DNA from: Baffinella frigidus
Lineage: Eukaryota; Cryptophyceae; Cryptomonadales; Baffinellaceae
Assembly: GCA_026770585.1 (NCBI GenBank)
Contig: MU647192.1
Span: forward strand, 1 to 27,537
Direction of reading: 5' to 3'
DNA length: 27,537 nt
This document shows, in pieces, positions 16,980-24,461 of this stretch. Made by a program: the position numbers and the translations under genes. A model generated the notes under the pieces. The model saw only the letters and a list, made by a program, of their open reading frames with translations, did not search any database and had not been told where the DNA came from. Positions within the stretch are counted from its first letter, which is position 1. The number at the start of each line of letters is the position of its first letter.

Positions 16980-17426
16980 ATGTCCCCAAACCCCTACATC
17001 ACCCTGCTGCACGCAACGCTAATCTCAAACAACTGTGGTTCCCCGGGCGTGCAACTCAGAGAACCGACCCCGCAACTCCGAGGACACAGCCCGCGCACAC
17101 AGTTTGGGTTGATTCTGCGCGAGGCACAGGACCTTGGTGGAAATATAGGATCCGACCCGGCAATGACGCACTTCTTTGACACCGCGTACTTTCACGAACA
17201 ACTGGACCGGTGTGAGGACCCGCAAAGCGTTTCGACAGAGGCGTGCATAGACGCGTGCCACTCTATCTCCACCCTGTTTTACGACGCAGTGGAACTCGCC
17301 CCACTTGAGGACTCGCGTAGATGGAAGCCTGCAATGGACGTGCTGCAGTCCAAACTGAAGAACTACATCGCAATCAACGACCCTGACCCGTGTGGGGGTG
17401 GGCCGCCACCCGACTACGTCATGTAG
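16980..17426 (+). CDS. Helical protein of unknown function, last gene of the rightward cluster
   Basis: 148 residues, MSPNPYITLLHATLISNNCG to GGGPPPDYVM. The centre and C-terminal half are helical with several Cys (ACIDACHSISTLFYDAVELA). The longer frame from 16710 runs through the minisatellite and the polyadenylation signal, so the ATG at 16980 below the TATTTAAA box is chosen. Its 3' end overlaps the stop region of the terminase gene on the other strand by 8 bp (tail-to-tail). No homologue recognised. Confidence 0.7.
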   Translation: MSPNPYITLLHATLISNNCGSPGVQLREPTPQLRGHSPRTQFGLILREAQDLGGNIGSDPAMTHFFDTAYFHEQLDRCEDPQSVSTEACIDACHSISTLFYDAVELAPLEDSRRWKPAMDVLQSKLKNYIAINDPDPCGGGPPPDYVM

Positions 17427-19325
17427 AACCCGTGGAATTTAACAAGGGGTACCTCATCACACTCGTCTCCTCTTGCCACCGACGTAGGTCCGTTCCCTCG
17501 CCGAATACATGAAGCCCGTGCTTTGCATCCCAGTCCGTGAAGAAGACACCCAGCTGGAGGCAGATGACCACGTCGTCCTTCATCCCGCCGACCTTGCCAC
17601 TTAGTGCCATTCTCTGGGTACCGAACGTGTCAGCGGGGTCCTGTCGTTGTGGGGTTAGGTGTGGGGTTAGGTGTGGGGTTAGGTGTGGGGTTAGGTGTGG
17701 GGTTAGGTGTGGGGTTAGGTGTGGGGTTAGGTGCGGGGTTAGGTGTGGGGGTGGTGTTAGGCCTAGGAATTTAGAGGTTAGCGGTGGGGGGTGTTCCTTG
17801 AACTGGAAAGAGTAAACGTCGAGCTGTTCGCGAAGACGGAGAACAAAGTCCTTGGCGTTTTTGGATACCAACTGTTGCTCTGGAACACAACAGATCCGGT
17901 TCTCCCGGAGCATGATGTTGAGTAGCGTTGCCATCCCGTGTTTGATCGAATTTGTAGTTAGAATGCCCACTCTGCCACTGTGCACGTCCTCTCTAAAGAA
18001 AACCCCAGGTACGTCGCGCATGGCATGTCGGTGGTGCTCGGCCTCGTGTCCCAGATTGCGTTCGACGTAAATGATAAACCGCGAGGTCTTCCAGTGCACA
18101 CAATGCAAACGCAGCCGTCGGAGGTGGTCTGCCAGTAGATCAAACTGTTTGGCAGGGTCCTTACACCCAGAGAGGATCTCACCACCAACAATTCTAACAA
18201 TACCCCGAAGCCGGGTAAACGTGATGAATGCGTAATCTGTTAACGGGTTAGGGTTTAGCGGGTGGGTTTGCGGTTTACTTTAGTGGGATGTGTTGCGGTC
18301 GGGGAGGGTTCCTGAGTTTGGTCCGCCAGCCGCCGGGTCTATGACACAGAACAGGTCCTCCCCAATGACCGAAGGGTATGCTTCCTGCGAGAACAGCGTA
18401 TCGATGTCGCTCGTTCTAAAGACTGACTGCGCAGCGTCAAATGCAAGACCCGCCAGTTCGCTCACAATTAAATCGGGTCGGTCCCCCATGATAGTCTGGT
18501 GGCGTGGTGGGGCGGTCAGAGTTCGCGTCGGGGGTTGGCAACAACGCAAACAGGTTTTCGTTAGTTTAGGGGGTATTGTATACCTTCAATCGTGTATGGC
18601 GTGTACCGCTCTGCCATTCTGGGATTAGATGGAGTAGATGTACACAATGTTCTGGAATTCCTTCGTCTATGCAGGCAGGACAGGCTAACTGCACCTGGAT
18701 CTGTCATGTACAAGCGTGCGTTTAGTGTGTGTGTTTACCCAACCCCGTGCAGACTTTGCAGCAACTCAATCCGATTTATGGAATGGAAAGGGACAAACCG
18801 AATGGAAGATAGGCCTCCCCGTTTCTGTATCCATCTGTTTAAACAACCTGCTATAGCTTTGAGGGACGAGGGTTTAGGGTTAGAGTTCAGGGTCTAGGGT
18901 TTACGCTTTAGAGTTCGGGGTTTCATGGGTTGGGCCGGCCACAAATTCGTCGAGCTTGTGAGGGTGCTAATTCCGAGGAGTGAAGTCCTACCCACAAGGA
19001 GGAGGGGTGCGACGGTCTCTGTTGGTAGGGGTTGGAGTTGGGTGATATATTCGGGTTGTGGGTGGTTTAGGGGTTTAACAGTTCGACAACAGCATACAGC
19101 ATCGTGGCGACAGCGCTAACGGATGGGGTTAAACCATAGAAGAACCCTGGATCCACGTACGCAGCGTACAGTACCGAATTGAGGGTGTGGGAATTAGCAT
19201 TTGGAGCACACAACAGTCCACGGGGGGTGATTACAGGACATGGTGCAGTGTTTAAAGGATAGGGTTTATATTTATGGTTTAGGGGGTGTATCTCTTCGAG
19301 GATGATCACATCTCCGCCCGTTCCT
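17419..19325 (-). CDS. Terminase large subunit (ATPase Walker B region and nuclease), multi-exon, 5' end unresolved
   Basis: DNA-packaging motor/nuclease of the herpesvirus/mirusvirus/tailed-phage lineage. On the minus strand, eight coding blocks keep one consistent frame: 19325-19292, 19165-19135, 19018-18943, 18834-18744, 18700-18584, 18495-18312, 18236-17797 and 17640-17419. They contain, in order, the Walker B strand (GDVIILEE), the AAYVDP element, the coupling motif (LLGISTLTSSTN), a Cys-rich CPACIDEGIPEHC segment, and the three nuclease acid motifs FCVIDPAAGG, IYVERNLGHEAEHH and KDDVVICLQLGVFF. Together they give ~398 codons against roughly 650-750 for the family; the part with Walker A is not found. 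In herpesviruses the terminase gene is also spliced, around opposite-strand genes, so 5' exons could lie elsewhere. Alternative: a degenerate copy, but all exon phases agree and every catalytic acid of the nuclease is kept. Confidence 0.75.
17641..17796 (-). other. Probable 156-nt non-canonical (GA-AG) intron with 12-bp repeats
   Basis: Starts AAG|GAACAC, ends CGACAG|, phase 0. It contains 8-9 copies of a 12-bp unit read on the minus strand as CACCTAACCCCA. It has no stop codon, so unspliced it would insert a PHLT repeat between the second and third nuclease motifs, where the family has none. Confidence 0.55.
18237..18311 (-). other. Probable 75-nt non-canonical (GA-AG) intron
   Basis: Starts TCAG|GAACCC, ends TTAACAG|, phase 1, contains CTAAACCCTAACCC and an in-frame TAA. 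Removing it makes the first nuclease motif (IDPAAGGPNS) run directly into the following DYAF-type strand, as the family expects. No GT donor lies before the stop codon. Confidence 0.6.
18496..18583 (-). other. Probable 88-nt GT-AG intron
   Basis: Donor AAG|GTATAC, internal CCCTAAACTAAC (branch-site-like), acceptor CCACCAG|, phase 0. Both flanking frames stop or lose meaning inside it. Confidence 0.65.
18701..18743 (-). other. Possible 43-nt GT-AG intron
   Basis: Donor GGG|GTTGGG, acceptor TGACAG|, phase 0, with a CACTAAACG branch-like word. Short, but it joins frames correctly before CPACIDEG. Confidence 0.45.
18835..18942 (-). other. Probable 108-nt GT-AG intron
   Basis: Donor AATTT|GTGGCC, acceptor TTTAAACAG|, phase 2; contains CTCTAACCCTAAACCC. 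Confidence 0.5.
19019..19134 (-). other. Probable 116-nt GT-AG intron
   Basis: Donor TATG|GTTTAA, acceptor CCTACCAACAG|, phase 1; C-rich with CCCCTAAACC. The joined frame leads into the ISTLTSSTN coupling motif. Confidence 0.6.
19166..19291 (-). other. Possible 126-nt AT-AC intron inside Walker B
   Basis: Starts GAAGAG|ATACACC, ends CTGTAC|GCTGCG, phase 0, no stop codon, contains CCCCCTAAACC. Removing it places the Glu-Glu of Walker B directly before AAYVDP, as in the family. It does not match the U12-type consensus, so an insertion in the protein is the alternative. Confidence 0.4.
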
Positions 19326-19562
19326 CTGTGGATAGGGAAGAGGGGTTAGATACACATCGGGTGTTCCAGAAACAGCGGGCAACCCAACAAATGCTCTGTA
19401 AACGGGGTTCTACTGGGGTTGGGCACTCGCTTAGTTGTCGCGACCTACACCCCGCAGCGAATTGTACATGCACAGGGGAACAAATGGTTAGTCAACAGCC
19501 ACGCAGTTCGTTTCGGTAAAAGGTTAGTTTCAGGTACAAAGGGTATAGGTTCTCGGTCTATA
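19326..19562 (-). other. 5' region of the terminase gene, exons unresolved
   Basis: On the minus strand, intron-like borders can be seen (TTTACAG|AGC at 19396/19395; CCGAT|GTGTATCTAAC at 19356/19355; CCACAG|AGG at 19326/19325). An ATG at 19469 can be connected in frame through them, but this needs a 30-nt intron and the resulting start lacks Walker A. I do not claim a precise model here. Confidence 0.3.
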
Positions 19563-19572
19563 TCCTTTAAAT
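19563..19572. promoter_or_regulatory. TATTTAAAGG box, possible terminase promoter
   Basis: Minus strand TATTTAAAGGATATAG, the same word as in the promoter at 15873. It could serve the leftward gene; the rightward ankyrin gene has its own box at 19804. Confidence 0.4.
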
Positions 19573-19609
19573 AACCACTATGTTCTATATATCGGATTGT
19601 AATACATCT

Positions 19610-19762
19610 ACCGACCGCTCCATCCCCCATCCACCACCCCCGCGCCCGACCGCCCCACGCCCGACCGCTCCAACCCCCATCCACCGCCCCCACGCCCGAC
19701 CGCTCCAACCCCCATCCACCGCCCCCACGCCCGACCGCTCCACCCCCATCCACCACCCCCTC
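19610..19762 (+). repeat. 36-bp GC-rich minisatellite
   Basis: Three to four copies of a unit containing GCCCGACCGCTCCAACCCCC then ATCCACCGCCCCCAC, with deletions in the outer copies. It lies between the leftward terminase promoter region and the rightward ankyrin promoter. Confidence 0.9.
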
Positions 19763-19803
19763 CCCTTCACAGGTACTCCAGCACCATCCGCAAGGAGCGT
19801 GAC

Positions 19804-19810
19804 TATAAAG
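19804..19810 (+). promoter_or_regulatory. TATA box (TATAAAG) for the ankyrin gene
   Basis: Only 3 nt above the first in-frame ATG (19813) but 30-36 nt above the second (19840), which decides the start. Confidence 0.6.
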
Positions 19811-19839
19811 GAATGTTCGTTTCCATATGTCTAACAAAC

Positions 19840-20673
19840 ATGAACGACCTTCCTCACAGTGACTTGTGGCTCGCTGCCTATGCCGGGGATACAGATGAGG
19901 TGCGCGATTTGATCGAACGTGGTGCGGATGTAAATGAATTGGACACCGATAGCGACAAACCCACCCCGTTGTGGGCTGCATGCTCTACTCTCAGTTGGCC
20001 TACAGCGAAGGTATTGATCGACGCTGGTGCAGATATCGAGTCGATTGGTACGAATGGCGGTACCCTGGTCCTATATGATCGCAATACCCCACATGCTGTG
20101 AAAATGTTCATAGAAGCAGGCGCAAACTTGCACGCCGTAGACAGTAAAGGCAACACTCTCGCACACTGCGCGGCACGCGGTGGTGACCATGAGACGATAG
20201 TTGAACTGTTTATCCGTGGGATGAACATGTCACAGGCTAATACCCACGGGAATACACCTCTACACGCCGCGGCAGTCCACAACAAATCCGAAATGATATT
20301 GACGCTACTAGACCTGCACGCGGGAATAAACACCACCAACATTTTTGGGTCCACGCCGCTACACGCAGCAGCGACCTATGGTGCAATCCAGTCTGCGGGA
20401 GCTCTTCTCCACAGGAATGCAGCCCTCCATATAAAGAATTCCAATGGTAGGACTGCAATGGATGTGGCACGTAAAAAAAAACACGACATTATTGTTCACA
20501 TGATGCAACGAGAGGATAAGCGACGGGATATACTGGTACAACCTCAGCTACTTGCCTTTGCAATGGGGGGACACCCTCGACTGGGACAGGACTCACGTAT
20601 TCGCCAAATAGACCCGGATGTTGCTCGGATCGTTGCAGATTATACGAGAGATAATTTTGGATATGTGGGGTGA
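19840..20673 (+). CDS. Ankyrin-repeat protein with shared C-terminal tail
   Basis: 277 residues from the ATG at 19840; the ATG at 19813 would sit upstream of any transcript made from the TATA box at 19804. Residues ~10-215 are about six ankyrin repeats with typical cores (TPLHAAAVHNKSEMILTLL, GSTPLHAAATYGAIQSAGAL). The tail (MGGHPRLGQDSRIRQIDPD, about residues 244-262) recurs in two other ankyrin proteins of this window. Ankyrin plus a short C-terminal adaptor box is the layout of poxvirus and giant-virus proteins that recruit host ubiquitin ligases; that role is inference here. The 3' end runs into a 20-bp repeat. Confidence 0.85.
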   Translation: MNDLPHSDLWLAAYAGDTDEVRDLIERGADVNELDTDSDKPTPLWAACSTLSWPTAKVLIDAGADIESIGTNGGTLVLYDRNTPHAVKMFIEAGANLHAVDSKGNTLAHCAARGGDHETIVELFIRGMNMSQANTHGNTPLHAAAVHNKSEMILTLLDLHAGINTTNIFGSTPLHAAATYGAIQSAGALLHRNAALHIKNSNGRTAMDVARKKKHDIIVHMMQREDKRRDILVQPQLLAFAMGGHPRLGQDSRIRQIDPDVARIVADYTRDNFGYVG

Positions 20674-20711
20674 CTTTTGGACGTGTGGGGTGACTTTTGG
20701 ACGTGTGGGGT
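20664..20711 (+). repeat. 20-bp tandem repeat over the ankyrin gene stop
   Basis: 2.5 copies of GTGTGGGGTGACTTTTGGAC; the gene's TGA stop lies inside the first copy. A 12-bp repeat (GGTTATTACTCT) follows near 20783, at the end of the next, leftward gene. Confidence 0.9.
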
Positions 20712-20799
20712 CTACCCCAACGGACAGGGTTCCCTCTTTTCAAGGGATGTGCGTCCCGGGTGTATGTACTCCAGGGTGCACTGGTTATTACTCTGGTTA

Positions 20800-22059
20800 T
20801 TACTCTGGTTGTTCATATGGGATCGTCATGCGTGTAATCATTTCCATCAAATGCGGGTCAAGCCTCTCCATCATCGACTGGCCCCCGAGCCGGGGGTGGT
20901 GTCCCATGTTAAACGCCAACGCTTTATCCTCGGCATCTTCACGGGATGCAGTAATTGCTTCATCGAGTAGCATTGCACACTTTTCACACTTTACGGGTGT
21001 ACCCTCACGGGGAACCATGTTTTGTTTTGCGAGATCCCGTGGAGTAAACCCGCCTTTTGATTTTACCACAACGTTCGCCCCTTTGTTGATTAGCACGGAC
21101 ACAGTCGCCGCGTATCCATTCTTAGCGGCGTGGTGTAGTGCAGTATTTCCCGACTTGTCGCACAGCGATATATCTGCCCCTCTAGACAACAGTATCAGCA
21201 CGGTGTCAGTGTCACCATTGCAGGCGTGATGCATGAGTGATGTGGACATATCGCTGTCTCTGCTATTGACATTGGCACCATGGGTTAACAATAGCTGAAC
21301 CATGGTAGAACTGTTTTCTGTCACGTAACATGCCAGACAGCCAGGGGGCAGTTTCACACCATGTGATAACAGTATCTGGACTATATCACATCTCCCACCA
21401 CGCACCGCAGACTGCATCTCACAGCATATAACATCCGTAGTAGACAGATGGTCTAAAAGTACCAAGAGAGCCGAAACGCACCCCTCTGTCACAGATTTCT
21501 GTATGGCAGCGTGTATACATTCCCCTGTCATTAAGTGGGACTCGAGCAACGTCGTCAAGATTGGACTGTGATCCTCTTGGGTCCACACTGCGCGATGATT
21601 GGACGTTGATCCACTTGCCATTGCTCCCACCGCAATGTCCAAAGCTGTTCCGCGTGTAGACCTGGAGCAAGGGTCTGCACCTTTGTCGAGCAACATCCGC
21701 ACCATTGCCACCATTTTTTTGGGTACCACCGGCCCTAAATCAACAGCATCTTGTAGAGCAATGTTCCCAAAATTATTTTCGCGGATATTAGGGTCTGCGC
21801 CTCTATCTAGCAACATTTGCACCATCTGTATCCTGGTATCGAATGGGCATGCATACGATGACAGGACATGATGCAGCAAAGTTCCTCCATCGCGGACGAT
21901 GTTGATCAGGGCATTGGTACAGGCAGCGTCTTCGTCTAGCAAGTGTTCAAACCAGGAGGCGCTGTGGGGATGTTTGTGTATACAACGGTGCAGTTCCGGC
22001 CATAGGCGGTTACATTGTATGTCGAACATGTAATCTCCATCTTGCAGAGTCTGGTCCAT
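20800..22059 (-). CDS. Ankyrin-repeat protein with shared C-terminal tail
   Basis: 419 residues from the ATG at 22059 (upstream frame has no ATG). Ankyrin repeats occupy about residues 55-370, with clear cores such as DTVLILLSRGADISLCDKSG and NTALHHAAKNGYAATVSVLI. The tail (MGHHPRLGGQSMMERLDPH, near residues 390-408) matches those of the genes at 19840 and 27428. Tail-to-tail with the 277-residue ankyrin gene, 126 bp apart, suggesting an inverted duplication. TATA box ~60 nt upstream. Likely host-interaction protein (inference). Confidence 0.85.
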   Translation of the reverse strand: MDQTLQDGDYMFDIQCNRLWPELHRCIHKHPHSASWFEHLLDEDAACTNALINIVRDGGTLLHHVLSSYACPFDTRIQMVQMLLDRGADPNIRENNFGNIALQDAVDLGPVVPKKMVAMVRMLLDKGADPCSRSTRGTALDIAVGAMASGSTSNHRAVWTQEDHSPILTTLLESHLMTGECIHAAIQKSVTEGCVSALLVLLDHLSTTDVICCEMQSAVRGGRCDIVQILLSHGVKLPPGCLACYVTENSSTMVQLLLTHGANVNSRDSDMSTSLMHHACNGDTDTVLILLSRGADISLCDKSGNTALHHAAKNGYAATVSVLINKGANVVVKSKGGFTPRDLAKQNMVPREGTPVKCEKCAMLLDEAITASREDAEDKALAFNMGHHPRLGGQSMMERLDPHLMEMITRMTIPYEQPE

Positions 22060-22116
22060 GTGGTGTGTGTGTGTGTGTATGTTTGTGTAGGTGTGCTGGA
22101 ATCCAACAACTAGGGT

Positions 22117-22124
22117 CTTTATAT
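22117..22124 (-). promoter_or_regulatory. TATA box (ATATAAAG) for the 419-residue ankyrin gene
   Basis: 58-65 nt upstream of the ATG at 22059, with a short (TG)n run in the leader (read CA on the minus strand). Confidence 0.55.
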
Positions 22125-22372
22125 TCACTGAATTTAACCCATTTATATATACCAGAGATACATCTGCCCATATCCTATATCCTATGAGTCTAGGACCCTA
22201 CAGTCAACCACCACCACCACCCTAATGACACCCCCACCATCCCCACCACCACAACGAAATCATATGTGTTTCTGTCCATTCTACCAGAGTATCAATGGGT
22301 TACCGTTCGGTATTGTATTGCACATACATATGAATTTTATTTATCTAGGCGGGCAGCTATAACCACCAGGAG
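22125..22372. other. Intergenic region without recognised gene
   Basis: Simple CCACCACC/CCCCACCATCC tracts at about 22206-22255 and AT-rich stretches; no supported gene, although a long plus-strand frame starts here and runs antisense to the next ankyrin gene. Confidence 0.6.
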
Positions 22373-23431
22373 TCACCACCCGGAGCCACCACCCGGAGCC
22401 ACCACCCGGAGCCACCACCCGGAGCCACCACCACCCAGAGCCCGTCGGTCGTTCTCCCGGTTGATGAGGGTCCGAGCGAACTGGCTGGCGCCCCAGTCTA
22501 CGTGGGAACTGTTACATGCGTGTGTGCGTGGTGGTCGGGAGGTGAGGGGACGGCTGGGTTGGTTGGCAGGCATGAGGCCCCTGGAGTTCCTCGCGGACGT
22601 CACTGCGCCTCTGTCCAACAGCAGCTGCACGGCCGACCCAGCGCAGAGCAACGCGGCCTTGTGGAGCGGTGTATCGCCTTGCAAATTCTTGGCATGTACG
22701 TCGGCACCCGCGTCGAGCAGAACACGGATCCACCCCTGTGTATCGCGTGTCGACGCGCATGCGCTGTGTATTGGTGTGTCTCCTTCGAAGTTCTTGGTGT
22801 TTACATCGCAACCGTGTAGGAGCAGCATGGCCGCGTACTCTTCTGAACATGTCTGGTATGTTATCGCCCCGTCGCGGGGTATGAACAGACACGTTTCACC
22901 CGCGTCGTCACACGCGTTGGCGTTTGCACCTCCCTGCAGCAAGATCAACGCGGCGTGGGCCAGTTCGTGCCCCCTTGTGCATATCAACGGGGTGTGGTTG
23001 TGTTTGTCGCGAGCATCAACGTCCGCCCCACTCGCAATCAACCCTTCCATCGCGGAGCCATGTGTGGGACGCAAGGCAACGAACCGGACGCTGTGGTGTA
23101 GGGGGGTCTTACCACTGTTGTTTGTGGCGTCTACCTCGGCCCCTTGCAGAACCAGAAAACGCACCATCGACTTCGAACCTTCGTCGTGTGTCATTGCGGC
23201 GAGGTGGAGCGGGCGCAGGCCCCAGTCGTCTGGTGCGTTGATGTCTGCTTTGTGTTCGAGAAGTAGTCGGACCGCCTCTGGAAACCGCCGCTCTACGGCG
23301 CGGTGCAGTGGGGTGTGACCAAACTCCCAGCCCCGGTGGTTCACATCACTGTTTGCGACGTAAAGCTCGGTCTGAGGAAGGGACTTGCCGTCAACCGCCT
23401 GCCAAAGCAACTCACCCCCCCGCTTTCGCAT
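22373..23431 (-). CDS. Ankyrin-repeat protein without the shared tail
   Basis: 352 residues from the ATG at 23431, with a TATTAAAG box 30-38 nt upstream. About seven ankyrin repeats (GHTPLHRAVERRFPEAVRLL, GLRPLHLAAMTHDEGSKSMV, GDTPLHKAALLCAGSAVQLL) fill residues ~30-285. The last ~65 residues are non-ankyrin: a short basic segment, then GGGGSGWWLRVVAPGGGSGW, which is simply the translation of a 13-bp minisatellite. The original C-terminus, perhaps with the tail seen in the other ankyrin proteins, may have been replaced by repeat sequence. GC-rich codon use compared with the 419-residue neighbour. Confidence 0.85.
   Translation of the reverse strand: MRKRGGELLWQAVDGKSLPQTELYVANSDVNHRGWEFGHTPLHRAVERRFPEAVRLLLEHKADINAPDDWGLRPLHLAAMTHDEGSKSMVRFLVLQGAEVDATNNSGKTPLHHSVRFVALRPTHGSAMEGLIASGADVDARDKHNHTPLICTRGHELAHAALILLQGGANANACDDAGETCLFIPRDGAITYQTCSEEYAAMLLLHGCDVNTKNFEGDTPIHSACASTRDTQGWIRVLLDAGADVHAKNLQGDTPLHKAALLCAGSAVQLLLDRGAVTSARNSRGLMPANQPSRPLTSRPPRTHACNSSHVDWGASQFARTLINRENDRRALGGGGSGWWLRVVAPGGGSGW
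22381..22434 (+). repeat. 13-bp minisatellite encoding the C-terminus of the ankyrin protein
   Basis: Four to five copies of CGGAGCCACCACC inside the 3' end of the leftward ankyrin gene. Confidence 0.95.
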
Positions 23432-23460
23432 CGATCATGTACCGATAGCACGAAATACAG

Positions 23461-23469
23461 CTTTAATAG
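23461..23469 (-). promoter_or_regulatory. TATA-like box (TATTAAAG)
   Basis: 30-38 nt upstream of the ATG at 23431; the same word precedes the genes at 26000 and (as TATTAAAA) 27428. Confidence 0.55.
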
Positions 23470-23560
23470 TACCAGCCACCCGGACACTGGTAACCAGTAC
23501 CAGGCCTGGCAAACGTGTCAAGTCAAACGTGTCAAGTTGGTGAATGGGGACACAATATAT

Positions 23561-23568
23561 TTATAAAT
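23561..23568 (+). promoter_or_regulatory. TATA box (TTATAAAT) for the gene at 23623
   Basis: 55-62 nt upstream of the ATG; the longer frame without an ATG upstream is rejected. Confidence 0.5.
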
Positions 23569-23622
23569 CTAGGTCCTACCGAGTCTTCTATAACACACGA
23601 GACACCCCCTCCCTGCGTCGAA

Positions 23623-24285
23623 ATGGAACGAGAAGACGTACTGCAGGGACTCATCGTCGCCGCGAAGTTCAGAGAGGCCGAGAGTTTTATCTGTGACAAT
23701 AACGTGGACGTGGACGTGTCCACCCACGGCTGGGTTGCCACCGCAGCCATCTTCGGGGCGCTCAACGGAGACATTGGGTTCCTAGAGTTCCTCGGACAGC
23801 GGGACCCGACCCTGTTCAACCACCACCGGCTACAGACGCTCCTCGTCGGCCAATACCCCGACAGGTCTCTGCTGTATTATGCATGCAAAAACACGGGGAT
23901 GGTCGAAACGGTCAAGTATCTACTGGAGTTCTGTGATTGCAACGGAGACACTCGCGTCTCGCCTCTGTTACAGGCGGTGACAACAGGGGACGCCCCCATG
24001 GTGGACGCTCTGTTGCAAGACGGTGCGACTATAAACGAAAACGAACGTACGCGGGGCGTCCGGCTGCTGCAGGTCGCGGCAACCCGGAAAGAAGACCCTG
24101 CGAATGCACTCGCACTCGTTTCATTGCTATTGTCACAGACGGGTCGCCAACGAGTGTACACAGAGCAGTTGGATGGTGCTGGGGAGACCGCGTTGTGTGT
24201 TGCGACCAGACACAACCTAGTGGATGTCGCCACAGCGTTGCGGGTGGCTGGGGGCGGCGGGACTGGGGGCGGCGGGACTAGGTGA
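23623..24285 (+). CDS. Divergent ankyrin-repeat protein
   Basis: 220 residues from MEREDVLQGLIVAAKFREAE. Ankyrin-like helices can be traced through residues ~5-205 (DRSLLYYACKNTGMVETVKY, VSPLLQAVTTGDAPMVDALL, GETALCVATRHNLVDVATAL), though repeat cores are less regular than in the neighbours. The C-terminus ends in a Gly-rich repeat (GGGGTGGGGTR) derived from a GGCGGGACT-type repeat. No conserved tail. Divergent from the leftward ankyrin gene starting at 23431, with both promoters in the 191-bp gap. Confidence 0.75.
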   Translation: MEREDVLQGLIVAAKFREAESFICDNNVDVDVSTHGWVATAAIFGALNGDIGFLEFLGQRDPTLFNHHRLQTLLVGQYPDRSLLYYACKNTGMVETVKYLLEFCDCNGDTRVSPLLQAVTTGDAPMVDALLQDGATINENERTRGVRLLQVAATRKEDPANALALVSLLLSQTGRQRVYTEQLDGAGETALCVATRHNLVDVATALRVAGGGGTGGGGTR

Positions 24286-24419
24286 GGGTTTCATACAGTC
24301 TATCTTAGAATTGCGGGCGGTTGGAGAATTGCGGGCGGCTGGGGTGGTGGGACTATGTGAAGGGTTCATACAGTCTATCTCGTAGAACTTCGTCTGGTCT
24401 ATCTGGTAGACTGGGTTCA
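24286..24419 (+). repeat. Imperfect short direct repeats
   Basis: Two copies of TCATACAGTCTATCT (about 24291 and 24368) flank two copies of GAATTGCGGGCGG. There is no gene in this gap. Confidence 0.7.
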
Positions 24420-24426
24420 TATAAAA
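24420..24426 (+). promoter_or_regulatory. TATA box (TATAAAA) for the gene at 24462
   Basis: 36-42 nt upstream of the ATG; it selects 24462 over the in-frame upstream ATG at 24321. Confidence 0.6.
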
Positions 24427-24461
24427 CCCGGCGACCCGACGGAACCCCTCTCTCTCACACA

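Noticed and set aside
18281-18312. In-frame TAA as evidence that the terminase is a pseudogene
   Set aside because: The stop lies inside a 75-nt segment whose removal restores the expected nuclease motif in phase; all catalytic acids and flanking frames are intact.
18592-18897. 101-residue plus-strand frame
   Set aside because: Lies antisense to terminase exons and introns, runs into intron repeats, and shows no domain.
18240-19290. Telomere-like GGGTTTAGGG/GGGTTAGGG words on the plus strand
   Set aside because: They are not a continuous telomeric array; each falls inside a proposed minus-strand terminase intron, where CCCTAAAC is part of the intron sequence.
19445-19981. 178-residue minus-strand frame with a PKRTAWLL segment resembling a terminase Walker A region
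   Set aside because: The essential Gly-Lys-Thr is absent, most of the frame is minisatellite translation antisense to the ankyrin promoter, and it cannot be joined to the exons with confidence.
22266-23318. 350-residue plus-strand open frame
   Set aside because: Antisense shadow of a clear ankyrin-repeat gene; composition is typical of a reversed GC-rich frame and there is no promoter.
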